Positions 1-13,200 of a stretch of DNA of 64,000 bases are shown piece after piece. Position numbers and translations under genes: made by a program. The number at the start of each line of letters is the position of its first letter. Within the stretch, counting starts at the first letter, position 1. The notes below the pieces were generated by a model. That model had not been told where the DNA came from. It saw nothing but the letters and a program-made list of their open reading frames with translations, and made no database searches. Where the stretch lies: the NCBI RefSeq assembly GCF_958298935.1, contig NC_084938.1, positions 7,261,501-7,325,500 of the forward strand, in the 5' to 3' direction. The stretch is from Phragmites australis. Its lineage: Eukaryota > Streptophyta > Magnoliopsida > Poales > Poaceae.

Positions 1-140
1 GTGGCCAATTGCAGGGCCAGGGTTCACCAAGACCATGGCTGCAAAATGATGGTGGGCACCCCTCGAGAAATATGTATTTTACAAACCAGTCCTCCTCCCA
101 TCCATCCCATTTGGTGCTTTTGTGGCAATTTTGGCATTTC

Positions 141-160
141 CCACCAACTGCGACGTCATC
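141..160 (+). promoter_or_regulatory. Possible AC-like MYB site next to an ACGT-core site
   Basis: About 100-120 bp upstream of the 4CL start codon the sequence reads ccaccaactg followed by cgacgtcatc. The first contains ACCAAC, which resembles the AC elements bound by R2R3-MYB regulators in phenylpropanoid promoters; the second contains an ACGT core typical of bZIP sites. The juxtaposition fits a lignin or phenylpropanoid gene, but the match is short and no clear TATA box is visible, so this is an inference from position and motif only. Confidence 0.3.
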
Positions 161-258
161 ACCTTTTCCTTGTAACGACAATAAGTACACCCATGGCGCT
201 CGAAATCCTACACACACATCCCACAAGCCAAGCTCCGTTCCCTGCGTGACACTGACCG

Positions 259-3200
259 ATGGGGTCCACCGAGAAGCAGCAGCCGGAGTCGGTGGCTGCC
301 ACGGAGGCGTCGCCGGAGATCATCTTCCGGTCCAAGCTCCCGGACATCGCCATCACCAACACCCTCCCGCTGCACCGCTACTGCTTCGAGCGTCTTCCCG
401 AGGTGGCCGCGCGCCCCTGCCTCATCGATGGCGCCACCGGCGCGGTCCTCACCTACGCTGAGGTGGACCGCCTGTCGCGCCGCCTCGCCGCCGCTCTCCG
501 GCGCGCGCCGCTGGGGCTCGACCGCGGCGCCGTCGTCATGAACCTGCTGCGCAACTCGGCCGAGTTCGTGCTCTCCTTCTTCGCCGCGTCGCGCGTCGGC
601 GCCGCGGTCACCACCGCCAACCCGATGTCCACGCCGCACGAGATCGCCAAACAGATCGCGGCCTCCGGCGTGAAGGTCGTCTTCACCGAGTCCATGGCCG
701 CCGACAAGCTCCCCGCAAACGATGGCAGCCTCACGGTCGTCCTCATCGATGCTCGCCGCGACGGCTGCCTCCACTTCTGGGACGATGTCATGGCCAGCGT
801 CCCCGACGACGACGACGTGATCGCCGGGGACGACCAAGAAACGGACCCTGAGTTCGATCCCGACGACGTGGTGGCGCTGCCGTACTCGTCCGGTACGACG
901 GGGCTTCCCAAGGGCGTGATGCTGACGCACCGGAGCCTGAGCACCAGCGTGGCGCAGCAGGTCGACGGCGAGAACCCCAACATCGGCTTCACCGCCGACG
1001 ACGTCATCCTCTGCTCGCTCCCCATGTTCCACATCTACTCGCTCAATACCATCATGATGTGCGGTCTGCGCGTCGGCGCCGCCATCATCGTCATGCGCCG
1101 CTTCGACCTCTCCAGGATGATGGAGCTCGTCGAGAGGCACCGGATCACCATCGCGCCGCTCGTGCCGCCGATCGTGGTCGCCGTGGCGAAGAGCGACGAG
1201 GCCGCGGCGCACGACCTGTCGTCGGTCAGGATGGTACTCTCAGGCGCCGCGCCCATGGGGAAGGACATCGAGGACGCGTTCATGGCCAAGCTCCCGGGCG
1301 CTGTGCTCGGACAGGTACGTGATGCTAAATAACACTAGTTTTGCTTTTATGGGACCCAAAGATTTTTTTTCGAGTTCCTGTAGACATTAAACTGTTTTCT
1401 TTTCTACCAATTTCTGTATTACAAACATGACATTATCTTGCAGTATAACTAAGCGCAAAGTTAGTTATGAAATAATAATTAGTTTACTTCCGGGGCCATA
1501 GTGATTTTAGGTTCATTCTCGAAGTTCTTACATTGGCTATATATTCCAACTTTGACAAACATAATAAAAGGGGCAAAAATACTTCTTTTCCGTTTGCTTG
1601 GGTACTTTTGTGATGCACATAAACTTCAAAGGGAAAGAACACCACAAACAAAACAAATCGACAGGGCCATACACGAATGTGCAGCCCTCTGAGCGTAAGA
1701 TGTCCCTTATTTTTTGTTTAGTCCCTACCTTGTTTTACTCGACCGGTTCCTCCTCTTTTGAAAACTTTTAGTATAAAGTTGTTGAGAAGTTTGACTTTTG
1801 AGTAGGTTAACCTTAACCATGTGTGATTAGGACTTGGGAGTGATCCTAGACACGTAAATTAGCTGGCACGTTGGTACGGTGGTGATGTTCGAGGAGATTG
1901 AAAGGTTGTTCGTTTATTTGTCGGTTGATTTCTATGCCACTGCTTTTTTTTTTATTCCTCCACACACAAGCCACTCCATGGAGATTAGAACTAAGAATAA
2001 CCCGTTCTTTATATTGTCCTCCGAAAATTCTTCCAGAAGCACTCTACAAGTTGTAGCCTCACGTATCTGTTGCCTCCCGTGTGGCGTCTGCAGGGCTACG
2101 GCATGACCGAGGCCGGGCCGGTGCTGTCGATGTGCCTGGCGTTCGCCAAGGAGCCCTTCGAGGTGAAGTCCGGCGCGTGCGGGACGGTGGTGCGCAACGC
2201 GGAGCTGAAGGTGCTCGACCCCGACACCGGCAAGTCGCTCGGCCGGAACCAGCCCGGGGAGATCTGCATCCGGGGGCAACAGATCATGAAAGGTACAGAA
2301 CATCCCGGGCTCCAACTTCCAAATGATGACGTCAGCCACAGTAGAGAATGCACGGTCCCAGATCCCCAGAACAAATCTGACTTGGGATCATCTAGGAGTA
2401 TATATGATATGCACAAGTGGGTAACCAACTGGACATTAGTGGTTGCATTTCCTTAAGTACTTGTGGACTTTGATAATTAAACTACCACATCAAGGTAAGG
2501 TGCAACTAATCAAGGTCAACAAGATGTGCAGTGCAACTGCTTTGCAAAATAAATAAATAATAGACGTACAACTCCTAGTCTCTGCACAGATAAACCTCAT
2601 TTGCAAAAACGATTTGGAACAGACAACGTTGCGCGTTTGGAATGGAAGTTGACACGAACCATTCCATCTGCAAAGTTGACACGAACCATTCCATTCCGAA
2701 TTGTAGCTTTCATGTCATGATCGGAATGGGAAGCAAGCATAACTTTGGCAACAGAAATAAATCATCTGAGCAGAGCTGATCACCTGCCAGCTTCAGTCTA
2801 GCTTTGGAATGGAAGTCTCCCTTGGTTTGTGTGGGGCTATGTGAATGAATGAAGTGTTCTGATCTGGTTAGCGTGGGGTCTGCAATATTGTTTGTTTTCG
2901 AATTGGGATCCTCTTAGATTGATGGATAAGATTAGATAGAACGATATTTTTGTGAGCCGTTCTACAATAGCCGATTGTGAATTATTATACATCCTCTTAC
3001 AAATTACTGTTCTCCTTGAACAGAAAAGAGACCGAAAGGAAAACTTAGAAGAAATAAGATTGTAGTTACATCTATTTGTGTGGCAATATTCCCTAATCGT
3101 TACTCCCTCAGTTTCTGTATTAGGATTGAAAAACCTTTACAAGTATGCTTTGACCTTTAATTTCTCTTACAATATGTTATCTAGTGCTACAAAATTAATA

Positions 3201-5065
3201 TTATTTAAAAGATATGTGAAATATGAATCTATTGATACAAGTTAGGAAATTTGACTTTTTTAAATCTTGATTATAAAAAGAAACAAAGGGAGTACAAGAT
3301 TCCCCAAAGATACACCGTAGGCAGCCATGACTGCTATCGTAAAAAAAGAAAACTAGACTAATATAGGAGGAAGTAGGTGGCATTATATTAAGAATGGTAA
3401 AGATTAAATTCTGAACGTGCGGGCATTCACTCTCTTGGCCATACGCTTGGTGGACCGTTCGATGGGAGCGTTAGCCCTAGATTCATTCTAGAAAAATATC
3501 TTCCTTTGGAAGGCTCGACACCCTCGTCGCTCCCTTATCCGCTTTGTCTCCCTCGCCCGAGCTGCTCCTCCCCAAAATCTCTCTCTCTCTCTCTCTCTCA
3601 CACAGATGAGTTTGACCGTCCCACCTCCTCCTAGAGCCCTCCCCCCCAAGCGGCCCAGCCTCCCAGATTGTTCTATGCTGTCAGGCAACCCGGTGCTTGA
3701 GTTCCTCTCTAGCGACGTCCCGGAGCAATGGCTACTGGATGGGGTTCGGCCTGTCTGGGAATCTGTCAGCAACTACGGCGTCGAAGAGACAGGGCTGGAT
3801 GGCTGGCCTAACCCCCAATGTGTGTGGCGCGGACGTCACCTAGGAGGACAATGCGGTGGGTTGTCCGGCAGATCCCTCCCTACCTCTCTGGATTTGCTTG
3901 CAAATTTGCTACATTTTTGCTTATCAGATTTTATGAATTTGCTCATAGATGTTCAACAATTTGCTTGTTGAAGTGACATACTCTACAATTGAATTCGACG
4001 AGTTTTTAATCATTTGGGCACAGTTATTTTGGTTTCTATATCTTCTTCCTCCTTCATCCTTACATTGTTCGCGTAGTTAATATTAGAAAGGTAATATGTA
4101 GGAGATCTTCTTAAAATTTTGTTGATACTACCTAACTCAACCTTTTAAATTTAGGAATTCAATTTAGAACGAACTTTTGAATGCACTCTCGAGACACATG
4201 TTACTCGTAGCATGCAATTTGTCCAAGAAAATTGTGCAGATGAGAATAATCCCGCTACTCTTTGCTTCTGGTCAGGTTACCTGAACAACCCGGAGGCCAC
4301 GAAGAACACGATCGACGCCAACGGGTGGCTGCACACCGGCGACGTCGGGTACGTGGACGACAACGACGAGATCTTCATCGTGGACAGGCTCAAGGAGATC
4401 ATCAAGTACAGGGGCTTCCAGGTGGCCCCCGCCGAGCTGGAGGCCCTGCTCATCACCCACCCAAGCATCGCCGACGCCGCCGTTGTCGGGTAAATACTTG
4501 CCTGAGCCCTTGTTCTGAAGGATCAACATGGTATCGAGTTGGCAAAGCAGAAAAAACTGCCTCCCTAATCTGTATGATCCAGAGCTTAAAATGGCATTTG
4601 ATATATGCATGATCAATAACCGCAGGAAGCAAATCCAGCCCGAAATCGGTGAAATCCCGGTCGCCTTCGTGGCGAAAGCCGAAGGGAGTGAGCTCAGCGA
4701 AGATGACGTGAAGCAATTCGTGGCGAAGGAGGTAGCATTTCTTGTGCTAGAAACATCTGAAAATAAATAAAAGGGGAAAACATTGCATCTCTTTTCGAGT
4801 TGACAAACCATGCGTAGCCTTTTCAGCTTTCTCCACAACGTATATATAGCAGAGTAGATAGATACATTGGTGAAGCAGCTAGATATGCATCCTTTGTGCT
4901 TCGCTGTCCTTTCTTCTGATTGAAAGAGGGTTCCTCCTCCTGCTCCAGGTGATCTACTACAAGAAGATCCGGGAGGTGATCTTCGTCGACAAGATCCCCA
5001 AGGCGCCGTCGGGCAAGATCCTGCGAAAGGAGCTAAGGAAGCAGCTTCAGCAGCAGGAGGCCTAA
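259..5065 (+). CDS. 4CL: 4-coumarate:CoA ligase, 5 exons
   Basis: Makes CoA thioesters of 4-coumarate and related hydroxycinnamates (ATP-dependent adenylation, then thioesterification), the entry step to lignin and flavonoids; cytosolic. Exons read as 259-1314, 2094-2292, 4276-4489, 4626-4731 and 4949-5065, all GT-AG, summing to 1692 nt, 563 aa plus stop, the normal family size. Visible landmarks: box [12 protein letters not shown] from S210, box II GEICIRG at 407-413, hinge-region [14 protein letters not shown] in exon 3, and C-terminal PSGKILRK with catalytic K548. The C-terminal domain ([14 protein letters not shown], then [17 protein letters not shown]) looks closest to the grass 4CL5-type isoform, but the isoform assignment is from memory. 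The ATG at 259 is preceded by GACCG and opens the conserved N-terminus (FRSKLPDI). Intron 2 is about 2 kb and contains a MITE and other inserted sequence; coding exons look intact. Confidence 0.95.
2646..2694 (+). repeat. 22-bp direct repeat, spacing 27 bp, in 4CL intron 2
   Basis: The 22-mer aagttgacacgaaccattcc(at) occurs at 2646-2667 and again at 2673-2694. It looks like a local tandem duplication inside the intron. No function is suggested. Confidence 0.8.
3101..3294. mobile_element. Stowaway-type MITE in 4CL intron 2
   Basis: The left end is tactccctcagtttct and the right end agaaacaaagggagta, an inverted pair beginning with the CTCCCTC(C/A)GTTTC signature of grass Stowaway (Tc1/mariner) MITEs and flanked by TA. 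Length about 194 bp, AT-rich inside, no coding capacity. It lies well within the intron, away from the splice sites. Confidence 0.85.
3420..3975 (+). other. GC-rich block in 4CL intron 2 with a (TC)11 tract and a 121-codon open frame
   Basis: This block differs from the AT-rich intron around it. It has a pyrimidine-rich leader, a (TC)11 microsatellite at 3578-3599 and directly after it an ATG at 3606 opening a frame to 3971 with proline-rich N-terminus ([13 protein letters not shown]). The arrangement resembles a 5' UTR plus first exon, so it may be a captured gene start or retrosequence. I recognise no domain, and it does not fit the 4CL reading frame. Confidence 0.35.
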
Positions 5066-5464
5066 TTTCCCCGGTGCATACTGTTTAATCAAACAGAACA
5101 GCTTGTGCTTGCCATTTATGATATGTTCAGATGTTGATATGTGGAGGAAGAAATCGATTCGACCGCTCAAGGGTCATGTTCGTTGTTGCGCAATGTATCT
5201 AGATAGTGAGAGAGGAAGGCTGGATTAATCGATGATCTTGGCCGTGTTGATGGCAGTTGGTTCACTCGTTAGGCAGACTTGTTTGGGATTTCCATGGTCA
5301 GTTTGTTGCCCTTTGTTACTTGGTGTTGTTCTTGTACCCCTGTAATGTTCCTTTTATTTTGGGATGTTGTAATGTTCGTTGTTGTAGATCAACCTTAACA
5401 TTCATGTGGATGCAATTGCTTTACTTATGTTATATCACTTAAATCTCAATTTTTGATACAAGAA

Positions 5465-5537
5465 GCGCCCATGGCCTAATGGATAAGGCGTCTGACTTCT
5501 AATCAGGCGATTGTGGGTTCGAGTCCCACTGGGCGTG
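5465..5537 (+). tRNA. tRNA-Arg(TCT)
   Basis: A 73-nt cloverleaf can be folded by eye: acceptor gcgccca pairs with tgggcgt (G1:U72 wobble), D arm ggcctaatggataaggc, anticodon loop cttctaa giving anticodon TCT (reads AGA), and T arm gtggg-ttcgagt-cccac. The internal A box (tggcctaatgg) and B box (ggttcgagtcc) of a Pol III gene are intact, no intron is present, and T runs follow (ctttctctttt). It stands alone about 400 bp beyond the 4CL stop codon. CCA is not encoded, as expected for a nuclear gene. Confidence 0.95.
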
Positions 5538-5834
5538 ACTTTCTCTTTTCCATATTTCTTTTGCCGTTTTGCACCTTGGTTTGTTTCAGCTAGCCAAAGC
5601 CTTAATAATAATAACAATAAAGAACTGGATGAAAGCCCTTGCATGGAGTATCAAACAGAGTAGCATTCCGATCAAAATGCAGTAGGGTTACCAAAGCTCC
5701 ATTTTTTTTCGATGATCCCAAGACGTAGTCAATCCGTAAAGCAGGTAGATCAATCCAGAACACCTGATGGTTTTCAAGGACTGAGCTTCATTCAGGCACA
5801 AGGGCAGACACCATGCAAGCTTTTAAAGAGAGAC

Positions 5835-6922
5835 ATTCAGGATACCTGGGAAAAGTTCGACTACTCCTTCCTGTCGTGTTGCTCTCACTAGGGCGAGTCA
5901 GGGTGACTCCACCTCACCACCCTAGCCCCGATGATGAAGCTTGGTGTGACCGCCGCTGCCATTGCCGTCTGGCAGTGGTGACGGCAGCCAGCGGCGGAGC
6001 CAAGCGGACTCTGTCGCGGCCTTCCTCCCTCCCTTTCCTTTCCCCTTCCTTCTCTCTGTGGCAGCAGCCATGTGGCAGGTTCCTCTCCGGTTCGACATGA
6101 TTTCGAGGTGGATGCCTAGATCCGCTCATCTCTGTTGCGCCCTCGCGTGTGGCATGTGTGGAAGGCAACCAAATCTACTCGAGAAGCTGGTTTCCTTCAA
6201 TGTGGTGGCTAGATCTACTCGATCGGTGTAGCATGGCACGATGACTTGTCTACACGATGGCCTGATCTATGCAGCGGCCCAGTTGCATGGTGGTATGGCT
6301 GCATGGTGGCTCAGCTACGCGACGGCACGCTGGCCCGACCCGCGAGGCGGCGTTGCGGCATGACGGTCCGATAGGCGCACGCAACAACCTGGAGATGCGA
6401 CGATTGGGTGGCCAGACAGCCTGACGGTCCAGCTGCGAGGCGACGTGCTGGCCTAACAGTTATTACCACCAACCATTGAGTGGCGAGATGTAGTCCCGGC
6501 CATTGAGTGGCGAGATGTAGCCCATCGGGATCCACGCAGTCGTCAGGTTGCACGTGGTATCCTGCTCGACGGTGGCTAGGTTCTCTCGACGGCTACGAGA
6601 TCTGTATGATATGTCGTGCATCCTGTTGTGTCGTGATACTCGTCACAGGTGCCCTTCTGGTCTTCCGGTGTACACCCTATCTCAACCTCCTTATTGATTG
6701 AGTTCCTCCCTTTGCCGGTCTATCCTCTACTCCCTCCCGTCGCGAGTGCCCTTCTAGTCTTCCGGTGTGATCTTGGAAATTTTAACCGATTTTTTCTTTA
6801 ATTAACCATACAGTTATATAGTTTTTAAGCCTATTTTTCCTCATAAACTGAATTAACTCTCTTCTTCTATAATAAAATCAGCAAATCTTGTAACATCCTT
6901 TCGAAAAAACAATTCAGGATAC
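5835..6922. mobile_element. Probable retroposed insertion with 11-bp target duplication
   Basis: The 11-mer attcaggatac occurs at 5835-5845 and 6912-6922. The right copy is immediately preceded by an A-rich stretch (tttcgaaaaaaca), as expected for a LINE-mediated insertion with poly-A tail. The 1.07 kb between is GC-rich on the left (with a short frame at 5813-6100) and AT-rich on the right. No reverse transcriptase is visible, so it would be a 5'-truncated LINE or a processed sequence. The class is inferred from the duplication and tail only. Confidence 0.5.
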
Positions 6923-7211
6923 TTAAGTCAAAAAAAAAAAACACAGCATAATACCACGTCTAGGGCCAGTACTCGCTGCATTGGTACAAGTTTGAATTCA
7001 GTCATAAACATCACATAGTATCACTTGCAACAAAAAAAAAAAAATCACATAATCTCACCAAATCGCAGATCGCAGGCTTCATTCGCTCCGCATACAATCT
7101 GAACAAGTCTCAGCAGGAAGCCTAGAGCTCGGAAACTGAAGCTAACATAGGAGCTGTCTGCCCGACTCAGGCCTGCCTGCCTTGCTTTCTGTGCAATCAT
7201 TCTCAGCAAGC

Positions 7212-10200
7212 TCAGTTGAGATCGCAAAGTCTACGGTGTACTTTGTGGAGTTGCCGAGTGCAACTATCTCGAGATGTGCACGGACCACACATAAGGTATA
7301 TCACGTTACCCAGGGGCCTAACATACATATCATCCTCTTTGCGAAGTTGTTGGATCAAGGAACTTGCGTACAGTGATGCATACCTGCATGAAAAACATAA
7401 TCAAACTCAGTTTGCTTAATGGTATGAGTAAACCCAGCAATAGTGCAAGTAACTTATCATGATTAAGCAAGGAATCTAGCAAACTGAACTTGTAAGAACT
7501 TCTATGCACCAGAATTAAAGCCAAGGAATACACCATGGGCAAAGCAAGCAACAGAGTTAAAATACAGTAGAAAGTGACGAGTCTACATTGCTATGTTAAC
7601 AAAGGGATGATCATATCTTATGATCCACGATTATTGCCTCAGATCCTGGTACAACTATGCATAAGAATCGCTATATAGAGGTAAGCAATAAAGATATGAA
7701 GACATTTCTGACTTCTGAGAACAGATAGGCCGCAGAGTTCTCACATTTTACATGTATGCAGAATTTCACCAACACAGAACAGAGTATTCATATATCTATT
7801 TTGCACATTGGTCGTTGCAGTGGCTTGTTGTAACTTGGAACCATAACTGAACTCCATAACAAAGCTCAGTACAGTACGGAAGTGCCAAACTGGCCCTTAT
7901 TGTGTGCTCTTAAAAATGTTGTTAATGAAAAGAAAAATACTAAAATACCCGACATTAGCGAAGAATAACTACAAAGGACTCATAAGTGTCATACCCGGCA
8001 TCAGATCCCTCAGCCTTGAGCTCAATTGCACACAAAGTTCCTAAGGACACTGCTCTTTTCACATTTGGTAGTGATGATAACTGCTGCACAAGTGCACAAT
8101 CCCATAACTGCAAATCAAGAGGAAACTTATTACTGTCTTTTTAAATGCCAAATGACAAGTATGAATTCGCATAATAGACAAGTTCCTTCAAAATACAGTA
8201 TACTTCTACATTAAAGACAGTTCAGAAACAAGTGTCTATTAAGAACTTTGTACACCATTGCTTTTGAAACAATATAAAATATGTAGCAGAAAAAAATCAC
8301 AGACCTTAGGCCAAATATTTGTGCACTCAACATGTTATTTAGGGGAACACTGCTTACTCCAAGATATAAGAACACTAAAAGAGACAAAAATGTGCCGACC
8401 ATGTTTCTAGTCTATATTAATATGGATTATTCAAATCAGCCAGTTCTACCTATTCAATCAAAAACTTTCTTACCTCCTTCAGCCTCATATGATCAAAGTC
8501 AAGGTTTGAATTGGTGGATGGATCTCGGTACCACTGGATAGCTTTTACTGCTGCACTACAGCCCATGGCATGAGCAGTATAGGAATGACCATGTAAGAGC
8601 GCCGTGAGCTGGATCAGATAAAAACATAAATCAGTGCTAACCAGTACACCACATCCATTGTGATACTTTTGACATACCATCATATTCTAATTTCTAGATT
8701 ATTGAGGCCCAGGCCTGCAAATACAATCAAGATGAGTACCTTAGAGTCACTTTTGAAGGATTCAAAAATTTCCTCTGTTGCTAATGTTGCAGCTAATGGT
8801 ACAATACCCCCAGTCATCAATTTAGCATAGCAGGCGATATCTGGTAAACACCCAAGCAACTCTGAAGCGGACTGAAAGAGAAATTATCAAATTTTGAAAG
8901 ACATAAATTAAAGATCTTATGTTATCCTCTAAAATAATCTTGACAAATATTACCTCCACGCCAAGACGCCAGAACCCAGTAAATACCTCATCAAATATGA
9001 CAGGTATTTTTCGATTTTTACACTCGTTGACAAGTACTCGCTGGAAAAGCGGATCTATCATGTGCATTCCCCCAGCACCTTGTATTACTAGATGAATAAG
9101 AGTTTGTGAGGTTCATCTAGTGCACTAAAACAGTAAAAGGAATGAACAAAAATAAACAGACAATTATACAATTTCATATGTCCATCCCAACAAGCACAAT
9201 TTTTAATCCAATTTTATAAAAGAAAATGTGGATACAATGCCAAAAGCACTTATTTATTTGACACACAAGTTACTATTATATTTTATATAGTTACAGAAAA
9301 TGGATAGTACCAATAGTTTGTTAGTAATTAGCATGAAGAGATTGTAAATGTACTCAATACTATGAAAGAATTAGTGAAACAAAAAATGAATAGCCAATAA
9401 ACTCACAGGGTTAATATTTTCCTTACCTGGTTCTATAATTAGGGCTGCAATATGCTCTGAACTATTTGACAGAGAAAACTCCGATAACTGCTGTGATATG
9501 TAGGAAAAATATAGATCACTGACAGATGATGTGTCCCTGGTCTTGCAAAAAACTTCAGCTAATGAAGGAAAACCTGCATTGTCAATCAAAGAAAAAAAAA
9601 ACCCATGAGTAAATTGACAGGTCAAACACGAATTACTGAGTAAACTGACAGGTCAAACACGAATTACTGACATGTATCACCAGAAGACAGTTGATCATGC
9701 TTCATCGACTGGGGCAAAGAAAGATTGCAGGTTACGTTTTTAACATACACTGTTGGAGGATCTAGAAAAAGCCCCCGACCTGAGTACCTACAGAAGAGCA
9801 CTCAAGTAACTGATCTCAGCTTTGCTCAGATTATGCGGACCAGATATGGGGTGCAGATGCGCCCCAGAGCACTTTCTCTTTTCTGGCATGGTAACTATGA
9901 AGCTTAAATTCATGCATACCATGGCTGCTGAAGAAAAGATGTGTAAGCTGATGGAGCTTGAGCTTCCATAGCGCCCAGAGTATCACCATGATAGGAACCA
10001 TTTAGAGCAAGGACCTAGAGATAATGTAATTATTAAGTAGGTGTATCAGGAGGAACAAAATGGAGGTTAAAAAATATTTACTCAACAATTCGTTCCTTAG
10101 GAATAAATATGAAATATGAAGGAATGAGGAAAACACGGGCCATCATGATTAACTGAGTTAAAAAGTGGTGAAGAAAAAAAAAAACAGCGCAGAAACATCC

Positions 10201-13200
10201 TTCATCTCATCTAACGGTGATTTAACACCCTTTAAAATGTTAGTTTTATACTGATGAGATTTGTGGCACAACACTGGAGTCCTTTTAGAGTGTTATATGC
10301 TGACCTAAAATTCCTAATAAATTATCCAACAGTGTCAATCATGTTAGGCCATCTCCAACAGATACTCTAAAAATTCATCCCCTATAATACTATTACAGCA
10401 TTCTCTAACACTATTACAGTACTCTTTATTTTTTCTATCTCCAACAGCTATTCTATTTCCTACCTTCTATTACTCTTCTCCTCTCTCCGGACCCACAGTC
10501 GGCCTATATGAACAGTGCTGCGGTGGTACAGTGTTTCAGCGAATCCAGCACTGTAGCATCGCTGTAGCACTTGATACAGCACTGTAGCGCTGGATACAAA
10601 CTCTGCTGGAGAGAAAATTCAAGTGCTACAATATTTTTCGGGGGTACTGTAGCACTGTTGGAGATGACCTTATCCACCATGAACTGTGCGACCTCAGAAA
10701 AACGATGGGAGGTCTCCTAGCTGTGGCAAAACCGCAGAGGTAGAGGGGCAGGGACAACAGCAAAGATTTGAGGAATGACAAGTTCAGAGGGCCAACCTGT
10801 TGCTGCAAGGGGTCAAGCATGGAACTGATGTAACTGGGGCGGGGAAATGGGAGTTTTCAATGGGTGAGTACTGCTAGCTGGTGTCGATTGTCTATGTGGG
10901 GTCCTTGGCTCCAGGAAGGTGTTGATGGGACTATACTCGATATGCTCAGAGAAAGTCCCAACAGTGTCGATGGGACCATACTTGTGTCCTGAATGGCTGC
11001 AGTGAAAGAAACTGCTGACCACAACATCCACCATGCCTCTCCATATATTCCATCACCCCAAATATCCTTTACCACCCAGATTGTCATGGCATGCATGGGC
11101 GAAGGTAAGGACAACAGAAGCATTGGAGGATGTTGAGGTTGACAAGGACATCATCAGTGTCAATACCAGTATGTACAAAGGTTCAGAGATCCACGATGAT
11201 GGTATAATAGAATCAGCGCTGGAAAGGGACACCAGGACAGCAGCAAGGGACGTGGAGTTTAGGGGGGAGGTGAAGGGTTGCAGGGGGACAGACCAACAGG
11301 TACGGCGAAAACAAGGAAAATACCATCAGTCATAATGGTTCACAGCAAAGCAGAAACATGAATGCAACATTAAAGGAAAATTACAAGTGCGCCTTTTTTT
11401 TCTTTAACAGAAAACAAAATAGATTGTACTTAAATTATTCATTTGCATGCCTTATCTTACTTACAAATGTCGATATAGTTCATAATGTTGATCTAGACAT
11501 GTTTACATATTGGAGTAGCTGGATGATTCTTGGTGTTCTGCCGTTCTTACTTCTTAGTTTCATCTAACCAAACATTCAAATGAAGTAATGAATATATTGG
11601 TAATGCAATTTCTGTGAGGAAAATATCGAGTTATGCAATATAAACTATTGCATAGAAAACATTTGGAATAACATAGTCAAGCATTTTTAGTGAACCAAAA
11701 AAAGAAGACTTAACTAATATAGATAAGATTAATTTTAAATTGTTATTCCTGGAGAAATATGAGAAGTCTCTCTTGCAGTGAATTGTTACATAGTCAGCTG
11801 ACAAAATTAAGCAATGAAGACAAAGATGTTCAGTGTAAGAATAATAGACCTTAAACTGAATATTTCTATCATTTCTGATATTCTTTTCACTGTCCATTAG
11901 AATTCCATGATCATGGGAAAATTTACGAAATGCCATCTTTAGAGCAATTTCAATTGCAGTGGATCCATTGTCTGAATAATAAACTCGAGAAGCCCAACCT
12001 GACAAAAAAGAAAGCAGGAAACTGTAAGGAATGAATGAGATCTTATCAGCAATGTGGATTGAATGGCAGGACACAAATAACACAACAAAATACAATTGAA
12101 GGTATGCAACAAGAAATAATGCTTTAATGTGAAAAATTCAAAAATCAATAAGACACACATAAGCATGTCTCATTTGTGCACTTATCCTTCTTATCGTGTC
12201 CTTTTGTCCACTAAATATAATTATCGTCAAGCACATAGGCTCTAGATATATTCAAGATATGGCAGTGAATTCAGCTAAAACATATTTAGAGTTATATGTC
12301 AATTTCATAGTAATACAGCATCTAGTCTATAATCATAGAAAACACATAAAGGACTAACCTTTACCAACTCCTCCAAGCAAAAGTTCAGCACAACGAAGAG
12401 CAGGCTCATGAACATTCTCCGGAAACATCACATGGCCATACCTTGCAGCAGCATAACCCATATCTTTTGCAAGTTCAATCTAATGAGCAAAGAGAAGTTT
12501 AGGCTACAAAAATTGCCTGTCAAAAGTTCAACATACACAAATTTAGCAATAAAACCCTGTAAGAGAGAGTTCCCTTAGCAAAATAAGATGGAAAATAAGA
12601 TTTCATAGATGCAGGGAGATGTGAGGACAATAACCTGTAAGTTAGAATCAGGCCCTTGAGTCCACCAACTTGCACATGCATCAAATTGAGGTACAAGCAT
12701 CATTGTGTTGTCTTTAATCTACATCAAAAGATTTATAAACAATGCATTTAATGTTTCAGGCTTTCAGCCAAACTTTTTTGCACAACCAAAGCTTCATTAC
12801 AATTTTCTTTTGGAAAATAAAACTAGAAACTTGACAAACCTTGTATGCTGAAAAATTCTCACCACAACGTGAATCGATTACTGTGACAGAATCTACAGGA
12901 ACAAGATTATGCTGAGTGAAGGGCCACCACAGTATGTCCTTTGATTTCCTCTGCATACTGCTTAACCTCTTAATTCTTCTTGAATGAAACGACTGCAGGG
13001 TATCTTTAAGTAAACTAAAAACTGAGGATGACTCAGAAAACCAATCAGTTAAGTCATCTGAAGGATCTTCTGGAACTTGTGGCAAAACAAGCACACACAC
13101 CCTAAACAAAGAAAATAGTACAAAACTGAAAACTGTCATATCTAAAGAATATTAGAGCGGCCGAACAATTCTTCTAACAAAATAATAGAATCAAAGGAAT

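Noticed and set aside
1..249. Plus-strand frame at the window start
   Set aside because: It opens with GTG rather than ATG, overlaps the 4CL promoter and leader, and shows no domain.
208..1212. 334-codon minus-strand frame opposite 4CL exon 1
   Set aside because: Shadow of a GC-rich exon: composition is dominated by Arg, His, Asp and Gly, it shows no domain, and the plus strand encodes a clear 4CL.
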